From Virgibacillus sp. NKC19-16 (GTDB taxonomy: Bacteria > Bacillota > Bacilli > Bacillales > Amphibacillaceae), in the NCBI RefSeq assembly GCF_021560035.1, contig NZ_CP074373.1, positions 1,918,001 through 1,982,000 of the forward strand: a stretch of DNA of 64,000 bases. Direction: 5' to 3'. The notes under the pieces are model-generated. The model made no database searches, was not told the origin of the DNA, and saw nothing but the letters and a program-made list of their open reading frames with translations. A program made the translations under genes and the position numbers. Position 1 is the first letter of the stretch. Each line of letters opens with the position of its first letter. Below are positions 34,849 through 45,426 of this stretch, in pieces.

Positions 34849-36486
34849 TTATATGCCTGTATATTCTCCAAATTCATCACGCATTACATTGCAAATTTCC
34901 CCAATCGTGGCATATACCTTAACTGCATCCAAAATGAATGGTATTATGTTTACATCTTCCGTTTTAGCAGCTACCCGAATCGCTTCTAATGCCCGTGAAA
35001 CATCTGCATTATTTCGCTGGCCTCTTATTTCTTCAACTGATTTTATTTGTGCTTGTTCAAGTTCTTCATTAACTTTGAGTAAATCCGGATTGATTTCTTC
35101 ATCAAGTTTAAATTTGTTTAGGCCAACAATAATCTCTTCTTCTTTTTCGATCCCTTTTTGTATTTCATATGCATTTTGCTGAATTTCCCGTTGCATATAC
35201 CCTTCTTCTACTGCCTGAACGGCGCCACCTATTTCTTTAATCCGATCCAAATATGCATTAACTTCTTTTTCCATGCGATCGGTTAATTCTTCTACATAAT
35301 AGGAACCTCCTAATGGATCAATCGTATCACCTATACCGCTTTCATTTGCGATAATTTGTTGTGTTCTTAGTGCAATACGAGCTGATTCTTCTGTAGGTAA
35401 CGACAGCGCCTCATCCCGCGAATTCGTATGGAGACTTTGTGTTCCGCCCATAACTGCGGCGAGCGCTTGCAATGTAACACGGACAATATTATTATCCGGC
35501 TGTTGAGCAGTTAATGTTGATCCACCTGTTTGGGTATGAAACCTTAATTTCCAACTTTTTTCATTTTTTGCCTTGTAATGCTCTTTCATTATTTTGGCCC
35601 ATATTCTTCTTGCCACGCGGAATTTAGCTACCTCTTCAAAGAAGTTATTATGGGCATTAAAGAAAAACGCTAGTCTTGGGGCAAAGGTGTCCACATCAAG
35701 CCCTGACTCAATCGCTGCATCAACATATGCCATTCCGTTTGCGATGGTAAATGCTGCTTCTTGAACTGCGTTTGACCCTGCCTCACGAATATGATAACCG
35801 GAAATACTAATCGTATTAAATTTCGGAACATTTTCTTGGCAGTATTCAAATATATTCGTAATTAATCGCATAGATGGTTTAGGTGGATATATGTAAGTTC
35901 CTCTAGCAATGTATTCTTTTAAAATATCATTTTGAATCGTTCCAGTTAGTTTTTCAAGCGGCACTCCTTGTTTTTGGCCAACAGCAATATACATACATAG
36001 TAAGACAGAAGCCGGTGCGTTAATCGTCATGGATGTACTTACTTTATCTAGAGGGATTTGATCCAGTAATTTCTCCATATCTTCTAGCGAATCGATTGCC
36101 ACTCCGACTTTTCCTACTTCCCCTTCAGCCATGACATCATCTGAATCATAACCAATTTGTGTTGGTAAATCAAACGCAACTGAAAGTCCTGTTTGACCTT
36201 GCTCCAATAAATACCTAAACCGCTTATTGGTTTCAACTGCAGATCCAAATCCTGCATACTGGCGCATTGTCCAAAAACGACTGCGGTACATAGTTGGCTG
36301 TATCCCTCTTGTATATGGGTAATGACCTGGAAACCCCAGGTGATCAGACTCTGACGTATATAATCGTTCCACTTCAATACCTGAAGATGTCGTAAAAGGG
36401 TTCTTTCTTTCAGGAAAGCGCTTTATTGTTGCGTCAACAGATTTCTCCCAGTTCTTTTTTCCATTGTTCATCTTCTTATCACTCAT
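34849..36486 (-). CDS. Methylmalonyl-CoA mutase, catalytic (large) chain
   Basis: A 545-residue TIM-barrel subunit of B12-dependent mutase, without its own B12-binding domain. The signature [20 protein letters not shown] then QYAG (about residues 57-80) carries the tyrosine expected in methylmalonyl-CoA mutase rather than the phenylalanine of isobutyryl-CoA mutase; [11 protein letters not shown] and [14 protein letters not shown] are further conserved blocks. With the B12 subunit encoded next it should turn R-methylmalonyl-CoA into succinyl-CoA. The archaeal-type split arrangement is common in Firmicutes. The alternative is another acyl-CoA mutase of the family. Confidence 0.88.
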   Translation of the reverse strand: MSDKKMNNGKKNWEKSVDATIKRFPERKNPFTTSSGIEVERLYTSESDHLGFPGHYPYTRGIQPTMYRSRFWTMRQYAGFGSAVETNKRFRYLLEQGQTGLSVAFDLPTQIGYDSDDVMAEGEVGKVGVAIDSLEDMEKLLDQIPLDKVSTSMTINAPASVLLCMYIAVGQKQGVPLEKLTGTIQNDILKEYIARGTYIYPPKPSMRLITNIFEYCQENVPKFNTISISGYHIREAGSNAVQEAAFTIANGMAYVDAAIESGLDVDTFAPRLAFFFNAHNNFFEEVAKFRVARRIWAKIMKEHYKAKNEKSWKLRFHTQTGGSTLTAQQPDNNIVRVTLQALAAVMGGTQSLHTNSRDEALSLPTEESARIALRTQQIIANESGIGDTIDPLGGSYYVEELTDRMEKEVNAYLDRIKEIGGAVQAVEEGYMQREIQQNAYEIQKGIEKEEEIIVGLNKFKLDEEINPDLLKVNEELEQAQIKSVEEIRGQRNNADVSRALEAIRVAAKTEDVNIIPFILDAVKVYATIGEICNVMRDEFGEYTGI

Positions 36487-36620
36487 TTTAGGAATACCCC
36501 CATTCAGTTAGAAAATTAAACTTCATATAATTTCTATTGTTCACTATTTTTTAATACTTGTCCAATATCGATTTTAACGATAAAATACAACTAGGATACA
36601 GGAATAAAGGAGGATTTTAT

Positions 36621-36758
36621 ATGGCTACAAAACAACGTAATCAACAAACCAAAAGAAAACCATCAAAGCGCGAACGCAGGGCAAAAGTATTGATCTATAT
36701 CATGATTCTCGCAATGCTTCTGTCATCACTTACCGCTGGGTTAGCAATGTTTATATAA
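36621..36758 (+). CDS. Prli42-like stressosome-anchoring miniprotein
   Basis: A 45-residue protein with a strongly basic N-terminus (lysine/arginine-rich to residue 23) and one membrane helix (about 24-45) ending in LSSLTAGLAMFI. The pattern basic stretch, VLIYIMIL, then LLSSLTAGLAMF is that of Prli42, the small membrane protein that tethers the stressosome in Listeria and is conserved in Bacilli. The open frame extends up to 36558, but the ATG at 36621 has AAAGGAGGA 8 nt upstream. It is a lone plus-strand gene with its own terminator between the mutase and YqjA-like genes. Confidence 0.72.
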   Translation: MATKQRNQQTKRKPSKRERRAKVLIYIMILAMLLSSLTAGLAMFI

Positions 36759-36765
36759 AACGTGC

Positions 36766-36795
36766 GACTGGAATGCATTAGATTCCAGTCTTTTT
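36766..36795 (+). terminator. Terminator of the Prli42-like gene
   Basis: GACTGGAAT pairs with ATTCCAGTC around a 7-nt loop and is followed by TTTTT on the plus strand. Confidence 0.88.
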
Positions 36796-37765
36796 ATTCT
36801 ACACTACTTTTTCTTTTGATATCACTCTTTTTATATTTCCTTTTTAAATTTAAATAGTCTTCAATTTCATGCAGTAAGCGGAATAAATTCGCTCTTGTTT
36901 CAAATTCTTCTTGTGTTTCCGGGAGATCTTCCTGATTAAACTCGCTCCGCAATTCTTCCAAATCATCCAAGAATAAAGCTGCTGTATTCTCGGGATGCAC
37001 AGATTCTGATAAATTTTCAAAAAAGACGGCAATTTTTTCAGAGATGGAGTCTTTATTCGGTAATTTCGTCACGAGTGGAAGCATTCGTTGTAATAGCTCA
37101 AACTGCCGCGTGCGCATCTTAAAATATTCATGGTATGGATGTTTACTCCGCAATAGATGATTTTCCCGATCACGTTCTACTAAATCCTCTGCTTCTTGTA
37201 AAATTTCTTCCGTTTCCGATACTTCTTTGCCATCCCATGATACATTTTTATTTCTTATGTACAGTGCTATTTCATATAATATTATTTTAAAATTAGCTTC
37301 CAGTTTGTTTTGTTGTTTCTTTAAATCCACATCCAAGCTGGGCATATATAAATTTAAAAGAAAAGCGGTCCCTATCCCGATAATGATGATTAGAAGCTGT
37401 TCAATAATAAATGTAGATGACATATTGGAAAAACTATACAAATTTAACGTGATAACAGAACTGGTTGCTATTCCAGGTGTGATTTTTAGAAAAACAGTTG
37501 TTGGAATAAATGCAATTAACATTAAAGCTACAGCAATTGTATTATAACCAATCGTTTCAAAAAAGATAAATGAAAATAAAATTGCCAAAATACAAGCAAA
37601 AAAACGATGCCATGCACTTAAGAAAGATTTTTTTCTTGAAGGCTGAATACATAATATGGTTAATATGCCTGCTGATACAAAGTTTGTCAGGTCTAAGAAT
37701 TGAGCAATCGAAATTGCAATGGGGGTCCCTATCGCGGTCTTAATTGTTCGATAGCCAATTTTCAC
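36794..37765 (-). CDS. yqjA: YqjA-type aromatic acid exporter family membrane protein
   Basis: A 323-residue protein with about five or six N-terminal membrane helices (within residues 1-140) and a long soluble C-terminal part rich in charged helices (about 145-323). This is the half-length FUSC/aromatic acid exporter architecture (DUF939) seen in B. subtilis YqjA. Substrate is unknown. It is on the minus strand, its end facing the Prli42-like gene. Confidence 0.82.
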   Translation of the reverse strand: MKIGYRTIKTAIGTPIAISIAQFLDLTNFVSAGILTILCIQPSRKKSFLSAWHRFFACILAILFSFIFFETIGYNTIAVALMLIAFIPTTVFLKITPGIATSSVITLNLYSFSNMSSTFIIEQLLIIIIGIGTAFLLNLYMPSLDVDLKKQQNKLEANFKIILYEIALYIRNKNVSWDGKEVSETEEILQEAEDLVERDRENHLLRSKHPYHEYFKMRTRQFELLQRMLPLVTKLPNKDSISEKIAVFFENLSESVHPENTAALFLDDLEELRSEFNQEDLPETQEEFETRANLFRLLHEIEDYLNLKRKYKKSDIKRKSSVE

Positions 37766-37810
37766 GGTAAAAACTCCCTTATTTTATAGAACATCCAATA
37801 TCATTTGTAA

Positions 37811-37850
37811 TAAAATGAGACTGACCCACTTAAAATAGAGACAGTCTCAT
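37811..37850 (-). terminator. Terminator after brxB (bkd region)
   Basis: ATGAGACTG and CAGTCTCAT pair around an 18-nt loop; on the minus strand TTTTATTAC follows. It lies about 90 nt beyond the brxB stop codon. Confidence 0.65.
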
Positions 37851-37942
37851 GGTCACTAGATTCTCTAGCGTTGTATAGAAAACGACGGACTCTTCAAATA
37901 CAGGCAAAAGCCCCTGCTTAAATCTTGAATTTTGACTAGTTT

Positions 37943-38374
37943 CTAGACCTCTTTACAATGGTCATCAAAGATAGTTTGAAGCTTGCCAACAACATCAACA
38001 GCGCTAAATCCTTCTATATCATGACGCTCTAACATTGTAACAATTTTACCATCTTTTAAGAATGCAAATGAGGGTGAAGATGGTGGATAGCCTTCGAAAT
38101 ATTCACGGGCTTTTTCCGTTGCTTCACGATCCTGCCCAGCAAATACTGTGACTAGGTTGTCCGGGCGCTTATCATAATGAACAGAATTCGCCGCAGCTGG
38201 ACGGGCAATCCCACCAGCACAACCACATGTTGAATTGACCATTACTAAAGTTGTACCATCCTTCGTCAGGGCATTATCAACATCTTCTGTGCTTGTGAGC
38301 TCTTGATAACCTGCTTCTCTTACATCTTTACGAGCAGCATCTACCACATCGTTCATGAATAGGTTAAAATCCAT
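37943..38374 (-). CDS. brxB: Bacilliredoxin BrxB (YqiW family)
   Basis: A 143-residue thioredoxin-like protein with the bacilliredoxin active site C50-G-C52 in [15 protein letters not shown]. Bacilliredoxins remove bacillithiol from bacillithiolated proteins after oxidative stress. Conserved blocks [19 protein letters not shown] and [11 protein letters not shown] fit the family. The start at 38374 (MDFNLFM) follows AAAGGGGATGG; upstream in-frame ATGs overlap this site. It is 104 nt downstream of bkdB, as yqiW is in B. subtilis. Confidence 0.93.
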   Translation of the reverse strand: MDFNLFMNDVVDAARKDVREAGYQELTSTEDVDNALTKDGTTLVMVNSTCGCAGGIARPAAANSVHYDKRPDNLVTVFAGQDREATEKAREYFEGYPPSSPSFAFLKDGKIVTMLERHDIEGFSAVDVVGKLQTIFDDHCKEV

Positions 38375-38478
38375 CTGAACTTCCATCCCCTTTTTGAATT
38401 TAAGTATAGTGAAGCATATTTCCAGCTTATCAATTTTATCCAATTATTTCAATTCTAAATGCTTATTCTCGGGAGAGT

Positions 38479-39735
38479 TTAGTATACATTCGTCGTATCT
38501 TTATTGATATTTTCCAAAATCTCCTTAACACGTGCAAGGAACTGTCCGGAAACAACCCCATCCAAAATACGATGATCCAGTGATAGACACAGGTTGACCA
38601 TGTCCCTTGCTGCAAACATGTCATTGATAATAACAGGGCGTTTGACAATAGACTCAACTTGCAAGATAGCTGCTTGTGGATGGTTAATTACCCCCATGGA
38701 ATGAATCGAGCCAAATGAGCCTGTATTATTAACAGTAAATGTACCACCCTGCATATCATCTGCTGTTAACGCGTTTGATCTCGCTTTCATAGCAAGATCA
38801 TTAATATCTTTTGCGATACCTTTAATGCTTTTTTCATCCGCATGCTTAATAACTGGTACGAAAAGTTCTTGATCTTTTGCAACAGCGATAGACAGGTTAA
38901 TGTCTTTTCGCTGGATGATCTTATCATCTGCCCACCTACTATTAAGCTGAGGAAATTCTTTTAACGCTTGAGCTACCGCTTTTACAAAGAAAGCAAAAAA
39001 TGTTAGGCTAAATCCTTCTTTTTGCTTGAATTCATTCTTTATCTGGTTTCTGTAATTGACAAGACCTGTTACATCAGCTTCTACAGTCATCCAGGCATGA
39101 GGAATTTCCTGAGTAGAGCGCACCATATTTTGCGCAATTGCTTTACGCACTCCGGTCACCGGAATTTCAATGTCACCATCTTGTGCTGTTTGCTTGGCTA
39201 TAGGCGTTTCTTTTGCCTCATTAGCTGTTCCTTTTTCAGACTGTACAGGATTAGAAGTAGCCGGTTTTTTACTCTGGCCAGTTTCGATTACTTTTTCAAT
39301 GTCTTTCCTTGTAATCCTACCACCACGACCAGTTCCATTTATAGATTCCAACTCGATACCATTTTCAATCGCCATGCTTAGAACTGCTGGGGAGTAACGC
39401 TTTTTCATCGATTGATCTTCTGAAGCTGATTCTTCTTGTTCTGTGTCACTCTTTTCATCAGTTTTTTCATCTGCTTGGGTCTCAGAAGCTCCACCTTCTA
39501 TATCGACATAACACATCAATTCTCCAACAGCAATCGTATCCCCTTCTTGTGCTACAAGCTCTTTAATAACGCCGGTAAATGATGATGGGACTTCAGCATT
39601 TACTTTGTCTGTCAACACTTCGGCAATGGGATCATATTTATTCACTTTATCTCCGGCACTGACTAGCCAGGAGCTAATTGTTCCTTCTGTTACACTTTCA
39701 CCTAATTGGGGCATATTTATTTTTTCTACAGCCAT
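38479..39735 (-). CDS. bkdB: Branched-chain 2-oxoacid dehydrogenase E2 (dihydrolipoyl acyltransferase)
   Basis: The 418-residue E2 core: lipoyl domain (residues 3-78, lipoylated K44 in LTDKVNAEV), acidic/Ser-rich linker, E1/E3-binding domain (about 110-147, ending GGRITRKDIEKVIE), second linker, and acyltransferase domain (about 185-418) with catalytic DHRILDG. It transfers branched acyl groups to CoA. It lies 16 nt after the E1-beta gene in the bkd operon. Confidence 0.94.
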   Translation of the reverse strand: MAVEKINMPQLGESVTEGTISSWLVSAGDKVNKYDPIAEVLTDKVNAEVPSSFTGVIKELVAQEGDTIAVGELMCYVDIEGGASETQADEKTDEKSDTEQEESASEDQSMKKRYSPAVLSMAIENGIELESINGTGRGGRITRKDIEKVIETGQSKKPATSNPVQSEKGTANEAKETPIAKQTAQDGDIEIPVTGVRKAIAQNMVRSTQEIPHAWMTVEADVTGLVNYRNQIKNEFKQKEGFSLTFFAFFVKAVAQALKEFPQLNSRWADDKIIQRKDINLSIAVAKDQELFVPVIKHADEKSIKGIAKDINDLAMKARSNALTADDMQGGTFTVNNTGSFGSIHSMGVINHPQAAILQVESIVKRPVIINDMFAARDMVNLCLSLDHRILDGVVSGQFLARVKEILENINKDTTNVY

Positions 39736-39751
39736 ACTATCCCTCCTTTTT

Positions 39752-40735
39752 TTAAAATTCTGCTAGTTCACGCATTGCGTTTTCTATTTTTTCAGGATTA
39801 ATCATAAAATACTTTTCCATGGTTGGCGCAAATGGCATGGCAGGTATATCCGGGCCAGCCAATCGCTGCACAGGCGCATCCAGATCAAACAAGCAGTTCT
39901 CAGCAATGATTGCTGCTACCTCACCGATAATACTCCCTTCCTTATTATCTTCTGTGATCAGTAACACTTTACCTGTCTTTTTCGCAGCTTCTACGATTGC
40001 TTCTTTGTCCAATGGGTATATCGTTCTTAAATCGAGAATATGTGCATCAATTCCTTCTTCAGCCAACTTTTCAGAGGCTTGAAGGGCAAAATGAACACTT
40101 AAACCATAGGTAATGACTGTAATATCCGATCCTTTGCGTTTTACATCCGCTTTACCAATCGGAAGAACGTAATCATCGTCCGGTACTTCTCCTTTAAGCA
40201 GGCGATAAGCACGCTTATGTTCAAAAAATAACACTGGATCATTATCACGGATCGAAGCCTTCAACAATCCCTTCACATCATAAGGTGTCGATGGCATAAC
40301 GATCTTTAAGCCTGGTTGATTGGCGAATATCGCCTCTACCGACTGAGAATGGTATAATGCTCCATGTACGCCACCACCATATGGTGCGCGAATGGTTATC
40401 GGAGCGTCCCAATCATTATTGGAGCGATAGCGTATTTTGGCCGCTTCTGAAATGATCTGGTTTACAGCAGGCATAATAAAATCAGCAAATTGCATTTCAG
40501 CTACGGGACGCTTTCCATACATGGCTGCTCCAATTCCTATCCCGGCGATCGCTGATTCGGCAAGTGGTGTATCTAATACGCGGGACCCGCCGAATTCATC
40601 GTATAAACCGTCTGTGGCTCGAAAAACACCGCCTTTTTTCCCAACATCTTCCCCTAAGATAAATACGTTTTCATCACGCTGCATTTCTTCTTTTAAAGCA
40701 GTCGTTATTGCCTCAATATATGACATTACTGGCAT
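39752..40735 (-). CDS. bkdAB: Branched-chain 2-oxoacid dehydrogenase E1 beta
   Basis: A 327-residue transketolase-like E1 beta subunit. Typical blocks: MSYIEAITTALKEEM, EDVGKKGGVFRAT, TPLAESAIAGIGIGAA and EMQFADFI. With BkdAA it forms the thiamine-diphosphate site that decarboxylates 2-oxoacids of valine, leucine and isoleucine. Spacing to bkdAA is 15 nt and to bkdB 16 nt. Confidence 0.94.
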   Translation of the reverse strand: MPVMSYIEAITTALKEEMQRDENVFILGEDVGKKGGVFRATDGLYDEFGGSRVLDTPLAESAIAGIGIGAAMYGKRPVAEMQFADFIMPAVNQIISEAAKIRYRSNNDWDAPITIRAPYGGGVHGALYHSQSVEAIFANQPGLKIVMPSTPYDVKGLLKASIRDNDPVLFFEHKRAYRLLKGEVPDDDYVLPIGKADVKRKGSDITVITYGLSVHFALQASEKLAEEGIDAHILDLRTIYPLDKEAIVEAAKKTGKVLLITEDNKEGSIIGEVAAIIAENCLFDLDAPVQRLAGPDIPAMPFAPTMEKYFMINPEKIENAMRELAEF

Positions 40736-40750
40736 CGTACATTTCCCTCC

Positions 40751-41743
40751 CTACTGTTCGTATACATAGTCTAAAGCAGTTTCAGGCGCTGCATATGGCG
40801 CGTTTTCGGCGTAATCTGTTGCTTCATTAACCAACGTGCTAATTTCTTCGTTTATTTCTTCCTCTATCTTATCCGTTAGAATATCCAATTCTTTTAAGTA
40901 AGCAGCAAATGTGATAATGGAGTCATTTTTCTTCGCTTCTTCTATTTCTCCTTTGTCACGATATAAACTGTCATTATCATCACTTGAGTGTGCTGTAAAG
41001 CGATAAGTGATTGCTTCTATTAAAGTTGGACCTTCGCCTTTTATTGCTCGCTCTCTTGCTGCTTTAACGACCTCATACACTTTCAAGGGATCATTTCCAT
41101 CTACTGTATACCCTGGCATGCCATATGCCACCACTCGGTCAGAAACCTTATCTGTTGCCAGTTGTTTTTCAATCGGTACAGAAATGGCATATTTATTATT
41201 TTCAACCATTGTGATGACAGGTAATTTATGCACTCCTGCAAAATTTAAACCTTCATGAAAATCTCCTTGGTTGGACGACCCTTCGCCTAACGTTGTGAAC
41301 GAAACGACATCCTTTTTCTCCATTTTAGTGGCCAATGCTACGCCAACTGCATGGGGAAGCTGTGTTGTAACAGGAGAGGATCCAGTCAGAATTCTGTTTT
41401 TCTTTTGACCAAAATGCCCAGGCATCTGTCTGCCACCAGAGTTAGGGTCTTCTGCCTTAGCAAATCCCGATAACATAAGATCTTTGGCAGTCATCCCAAA
41501 TGCCAGAACAATACCAAGGTCCCGGTAATACGGGGCAACATAATCATTCTCCCGATCCAGGGCAAAAGACGCCCCTACTTGCGCCGCTTCTTGACCTTGG
41601 CAGGAAATCACAAATGGTATCTTCCCTGCGCGATTTAACAGCCACATTCTTTCATCAACTTTCCTTGCTAATAACATTGTTTTAAACATTTCCAGTGCTT
41701 GGTCATCCGTTAAGCCTAATGCTTCATGACGATTCGTTGCCAT
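40751..41743 (-). CDS. bkdAA: Branched-chain 2-oxoacid dehydrogenase E1 alpha
   Basis: A 330-residue E1 alpha subunit. Thiamine-diphosphate/Mg motif GEGSSNQGDFHEGLNFAGV (first 20 residues from about 153) with NN of the motif in MVENNKYAIS, and the C-terminal HSSDDNDSLYRDK block of the active-site loop. It begins MATNRHEALGLTDDQ after an AAGGAGGT-like ribosome site and follows lpdV by 18 nt. Confidence 0.94.
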   Translation of the reverse strand: MATNRHEALGLTDDQALEMFKTMLLARKVDERMWLLNRAGKIPFVISCQGQEAAQVGASFALDRENDYVAPYYRDLGIVLAFGMTAKDLMLSGFAKAEDPNSGGRQMPGHFGQKKNRILTGSSPVTTQLPHAVGVALATKMEKKDVVSFTTLGEGSSNQGDFHEGLNFAGVHKLPVITMVENNKYAISVPIEKQLATDKVSDRVVAYGMPGYTVDGNDPLKVYEVVKAARERAIKGEGPTLIEAITYRFTAHSSDDNDSLYRDKGEIEEAKKNDSIITFAAYLKELDILTDKIEEEINEEISTLVNEATDYAENAPYAAPETALDYVYEQ

Positions 41744-41761
41744 TACACGTACCTCCTTGTT

Positions 41762-43183
41762 TTACCCATGAATTTGTATTCCTTCAACAGCTAATGCTCC
41801 TTCTTCCATTACTTCTGAAAGGGTTGGGTGTGGGTGGATGCTTTGTGTTATTTCCCAAGGTGTTGCGTCAAGTACTTTTGCAAGTCCTGCTTCGGAAATC
41901 ATGTCCGTAACGTGTGGTCCGACCATATGGATACCTAATAAGTCCTCTGTATTTTTGTCGGCGATTATTTTCACAAAACCATCTGAGTCCCCGTGGACAA
42001 GTGCTTTGCCAATCGCGTTGAATGGGAATTTTCCAATCTTAATTTCAAACCCTTTTGATTTCGCTTGTTTCTCTGTTAATCCAACACTAGCAACCTCCGG
42101 ACTTGAATAGATACAGGATGGAACATTATTATATTCGATTGGGAATGGATCTTGGCTTGCCATATGTTCTACAGCCACTTTCCCTTCATGAGATGCCACA
42201 TGGGCTAATTGCATCCCTCCAATCACATCACCTATTGCATAGATGTGTGACTCTTTTGTTTGGAAATACTTATTTGTTTGAACAAAACCTTTTTCAACCA
42301 TAATGTCCGTATTTTCCAAGCCAATGTTTGTTGTGTTTGCCTTGCGACCAACAGATACCAGCATTTTATCTGCCTTGAAGGTTTTATTTTCTCCTTTTAT
42401 TTCAGCATCTATGGACACGCCTCTGTCTTTTGATAGTGTATCCGTTAGAATGTTGGCACCTTTAACAAAGGTTATCCCTTTCTGTTTCAAAAGCTTTTCG
42501 ACTTCATTTGCTATTGTCTCATCTTCTGTTGGAAGAATTTGATCTAAGTATTCTACAACAGTGACTTCTACGCCGAAGTCTCTGAGCATGGATGCCCATT
42601 CAATTCCTATTACTCCACCCCCAACAATAATAATAGATTCCGGTAACTCTTCCATATTTAATGCTTCATCAGAACTCATGACAAATGACTCATCAATATC
42701 CAGTCCAGGGAGTGATTTAGGCGTAGATCCGGTTGCAATTAATACATTTTTAGGGACAATCATGGTATTTTCTTCTCCGCTCTCATATTCAATAGAAATC
42801 GTACCAGGCATTGGCGAGAAAATACTCGGTCCTAAAATTCGGCCAAAACCCTCATATACATCAATTTTGCCTTTTTTCATTAACCCTTGAACACCTTGAT
42901 GTAATTTTTTTACAATAGTCTTTTTTCTTTCCTGCACTTTTGTAAAGTTTAATGTAGGTATATTTGTTTCTATGCCATATTCAGTTGCTTCAATCGTTTG
43001 TCTGTATACTTCCGCACTGCGTAATAATGCTTTGGAGGGGATACATCCCCGATGCAGGCAAGTTCCGCCAAGTTCACCCTTTTCCACGATAGCTACCTGC
43101 ATACCCAGTTGAGAGGCTCGTATTGCAGCAACATAACCACCAGTCCCTCCGCCAAGTACAACCAAATCATAATCTTTCGTCAT
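41762..43183 (-). CDS. lpdV: Dihydrolipoamide dehydrogenase of the bkd complex (E3)
   Basis: A 473-residue FAD disulfide oxidoreductase. FAD motif GGGTGGYVAAIRA (11-23), redox cysteines C42 and C47 in GGTCLHRGCIPS, NAD motif VGGGVIGIEWAS (about 178-189) and C-terminal catalytic HPHPTLSE. The ATG at 43183 is used with GGGAGTG upstream; a GTG three codons earlier overlaps it. Lies 12 nt after buk. It regenerates lipoamide on BkdB. Confidence 0.94.
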   Translation of the reverse strand: MTKDYDLVVLGGGTGGYVAAIRASQLGMQVAIVEKGELGGTCLHRGCIPSKALLRSAEVYRQTIEATEYGIETNIPTLNFTKVQERKKTIVKKLHQGVQGLMKKGKIDVYEGFGRILGPSIFSPMPGTISIEYESGEENTMIVPKNVLIATGSTPKSLPGLDIDESFVMSSDEALNMEELPESIIIVGGGVIGIEWASMLRDFGVEVTVVEYLDQILPTEDETIANEVEKLLKQKGITFVKGANILTDTLSKDRGVSIDAEIKGENKTFKADKMLVSVGRKANTTNIGLENTDIMVEKGFVQTNKYFQTKESHIYAIGDVIGGMQLAHVASHEGKVAVEHMASQDPFPIEYNNVPSCIYSSPEVASVGLTEKQAKSKGFEIKIGKFPFNAIGKALVHGDSDGFVKIIADKNTEDLLGIHMVGPHVTDMISEAGLAKVLDATPWEITQSIHPHPTLSEVMEEGALAVEGIQIHG

Positions 43184-43195
43184 ATATTTCACTCC

Positions 43196-44287
43196 CTAGT
43201 GTATTGAGATATTCGAATATACTTTAGGACTTTCTTCTTCTCTTAGTATCCTTAGCACACCTTCATTTAATGCCTGTAATTCATTTTCCCCAGGGTAGAT
43301 CATGGTGTCAGCTATCCATTTAACACGTTTTGTTATCATGTCAACAAATTTTTTGCCGTAAGCTAGACCGCCTGTTAAGACGATCGCATCTACATTTCCG
43401 TACAATACGGCACTCATGGAACCTATTTCTTTTGCAATTTGATAAGCCATGGCGTCATAGATAAGTTCTGCATCCCTATCCCCATTCTCAATTCTTTTTT
43501 CTATTTCAACGGCGTCATTTGTTTGTAAATAGGCCATTAAGCCACCTTCACCGACAATTTTTTTCATTACTTCATCCCGGTAATACTGCCCGGAAAAACA
43601 TAAAGAAACTAAATCGCCAGCAGGGACAGTTCCCGCGCGTTCAGGAGAAAATGGTCCGTCACCATGCAGTCCATTATTAACATCGATGACTTTTCCGTTC
43701 TGATGGGCGCCTATGGTTATCCCCCCGCCCATGTGTGTGACGATTATATTGATACTTTTATAATTTTCATTTAGATCCATTGCGGCTTTTCTTGCTACCG
43801 ATTTTTGATTTAACGCATGAAATATGCTTTTTCTCGGGATATCAGGCACCCCTGAAATTCTGGCTATTTCTTCTAATTCATCTACGACAACGGGATCAAC
43901 GATATATGCAGGGATATTTAATCCAGATGCTATTTCATGTGCAAGGATACCACCAAGATTAGAAGCATGCTCCCCGTTTAAACCACTTTGTAAATCCTGC
44001 AGCATGGCGCTATTTACTTCATAGGTGCCACCTTCTATTGGCCTTAACAATCCACCTCTGCCACAAACAGCACTTAATTTTGATATATTGATTCCTTCAT
44101 GATCCAGCGTTTCCAGGATTACGTTTTTACGAAAATTATATTGGTCGATAATTCGATTGAAGTAACGTATATCATCTACGTTATGTCGGATCGTTTTTTC
44201 AACGATACAAATTTCATCATCAAAAACGCCGATTTTCGTTGATGTTGATCCTGGATTTATAATTAGAACGCGGTATAGTGGTTGCAA
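43196..44287 (-). CDS. buk: Butyrate kinase
   Basis: A 363-residue acetokinase-family kinase acting on butyryl- or branched acyl-phosphate to make ATP. ATP/phosphate motifs [13 protein letters not shown] (about 9-21), [10 protein letters not shown] and VLTGGLAYG. It starts with a TTG codon at 44287, 9 nt after GGAGG, an uncommon but well-placed start. In the bkd operon, Ptb plus Buk turn branched acyl-CoA into free branched acids with energy gain. Confidence 0.92.
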   Translation of the reverse strand: MQPLYRVLIINPGSTSTKIGVFDDEICIVEKTIRHNVDDIRYFNRIIDQYNFRKNVILETLDHEGINISKLSAVCGRGGLLRPIEGGTYEVNSAMLQDLQSGLNGEHASNLGGILAHEIASGLNIPAYIVDPVVVDELEEIARISGVPDIPRKSIFHALNQKSVARKAAMDLNENYKSINIIVTHMGGGITIGAHQNGKVIDVNNGLHGDGPFSPERAGTVPAGDLVSLCFSGQYYRDEVMKKIVGEGGLMAYLQTNDAVEIEKRIENGDRDAELIYDAMAYQIAKEIGSMSAVLYGNVDAIVLTGGLAYGKKFVDMITKRVKWIADTMIYPGENELQALNEGVLRILREEESPKVYSNISIH

Positions 44288-44320
44288 AAAATCTGACCTC
44301 CATTTTCAAACTTACGAACG

Positions 44321-45415
44321 TTATCTTCTGCTTAATACGTGATGTTCATTTAATAGAAATTGATTTCTTGAATTTCTTAATGATTTTATTCTTTCTTCTG
44401 CCATTCTATCTGCTGCAGCGTATGTAGGAATATTATCACGTCTGGAAATTTCAAATACTTTACTTAAGCTATCATAAATTGTTTCTACTTTTTTCATGGC
44501 TCTGTCCTGATTATACCCGTTTAATTCATCCGCCACATTTATCACACCACCGGAATTGATTACATAATCCGGCGCGAAAACAATTCCTTTTTCATGGATA
44601 ATATCACCATGTTCTGGTTTTTTTAATTGATTATTTGCAGACCCTGCAATTACTTTTGCTTTTAATCTCGGTATTGTATCATCATTAATAACCCCGCCAA
44701 GTGCGCATGGTGCATAAATATCACAATCAACATCATAAATAGCTTCCGGCTCAACAGCACTAGCTCCAAAAGCTTCAACAGCGCGGCTTGCAGCTTCTTT
44801 ATTAATATCTGTTACGATTAATGTTGCTCCTTCTTTATGCAAGTACTCACATAATGCATAGGCCACACTTCCAACACCTTGAACAGCAATTGTTCTCCCT
44901 TCTAATGACTCATCACCGTACGCCTCGTTCGCTGCAGCTTTTATCCCTTTATATACACCATAGGCAGTTACTGGTGAAGGGTTTCCTGAAGTGCCAGAAA
45001 ATCTTGAAATTCCAGTAACAAAATCTGTTTCCATATGAATTAAATCCATATCCTGTTCCGTGGTTCCTACATCTTCAGCTGTAATATATCGTCCATTTAA
45101 TCCCTCGATATAGCGTCCAAATGCACGGAACATTTCGGGATTTTTATCTGTTTTAGGATCCCCAATAATAACCGTTTTCCCACCACCAAGATTTAAACCG
45201 GCTGCAGCGTTTTTATATGTCATCCCTTTTGCTAACCTCAGTGCATCTTCAACCGCTTCAGCTTCTGAGTTATATGTCCACATTCTTGTACCACCAAGTG
45301 CAGGTCCCAGCGTCGTATCATGGATGGCGATAACTGCTTTTAATCCTGAATTTTTATCTTGACAAAAAATCAATTGCTCATAATCATACTCTTCCATCGA
45401 ACTAAATATTTCCAT
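44321..45415 (-). CDS. bcd: Leucine dehydrogenase (branched-chain amino acid dehydrogenase)
   Basis: A 364-residue NAD-dependent enzyme of the Glu/Leu/Phe dehydrogenase family that deaminates leucine, valine and isoleucine to 2-oxoacids. Substrate site ALGGTRMW and catalytic lysine in [15 protein letters not shown] (about residues 73-87), NAD motif [16 protein letters not shown] (about 180-195). First step of the pathway; it lies 11 nt after ptb and 33 nt before buk. Confidence 0.94.
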   Translation of the reverse strand: MEIFSSMEEYDYEQLIFCQDKNSGLKAVIAIHDTTLGPALGGTRMWTYNSEAEAVEDALRLAKGMTYKNAAAGLNLGGGKTVIIGDPKTDKNPEMFRAFGRYIEGLNGRYITAEDVGTTEQDMDLIHMETDFVTGISRFSGTSGNPSPVTAYGVYKGIKAAANEAYGDESLEGRTIAVQGVGSVAYALCEYLHKEGATLIVTDINKEAASRAVEAFGASAVEPEAIYDVDCDIYAPCALGGVINDDTIPRLKAKVIAGSANNQLKKPEHGDIIHEKGIVFAPDYVINSGGVINVADELNGYNQDRAMKKVETIYDSLSKVFEISRRDNIPTYAAADRMAEERIKSLRNSRNQFLLNEHHVLSRR

Positions 45416-45426
45416 GTATAATCCTC

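Noticed and set aside
36487-36620. Cobalamin riboswitch for the mutase genes
   Set aside because: The upstream gap is only about 130 nt, shared with a divergent gene, and shows no B12-box.
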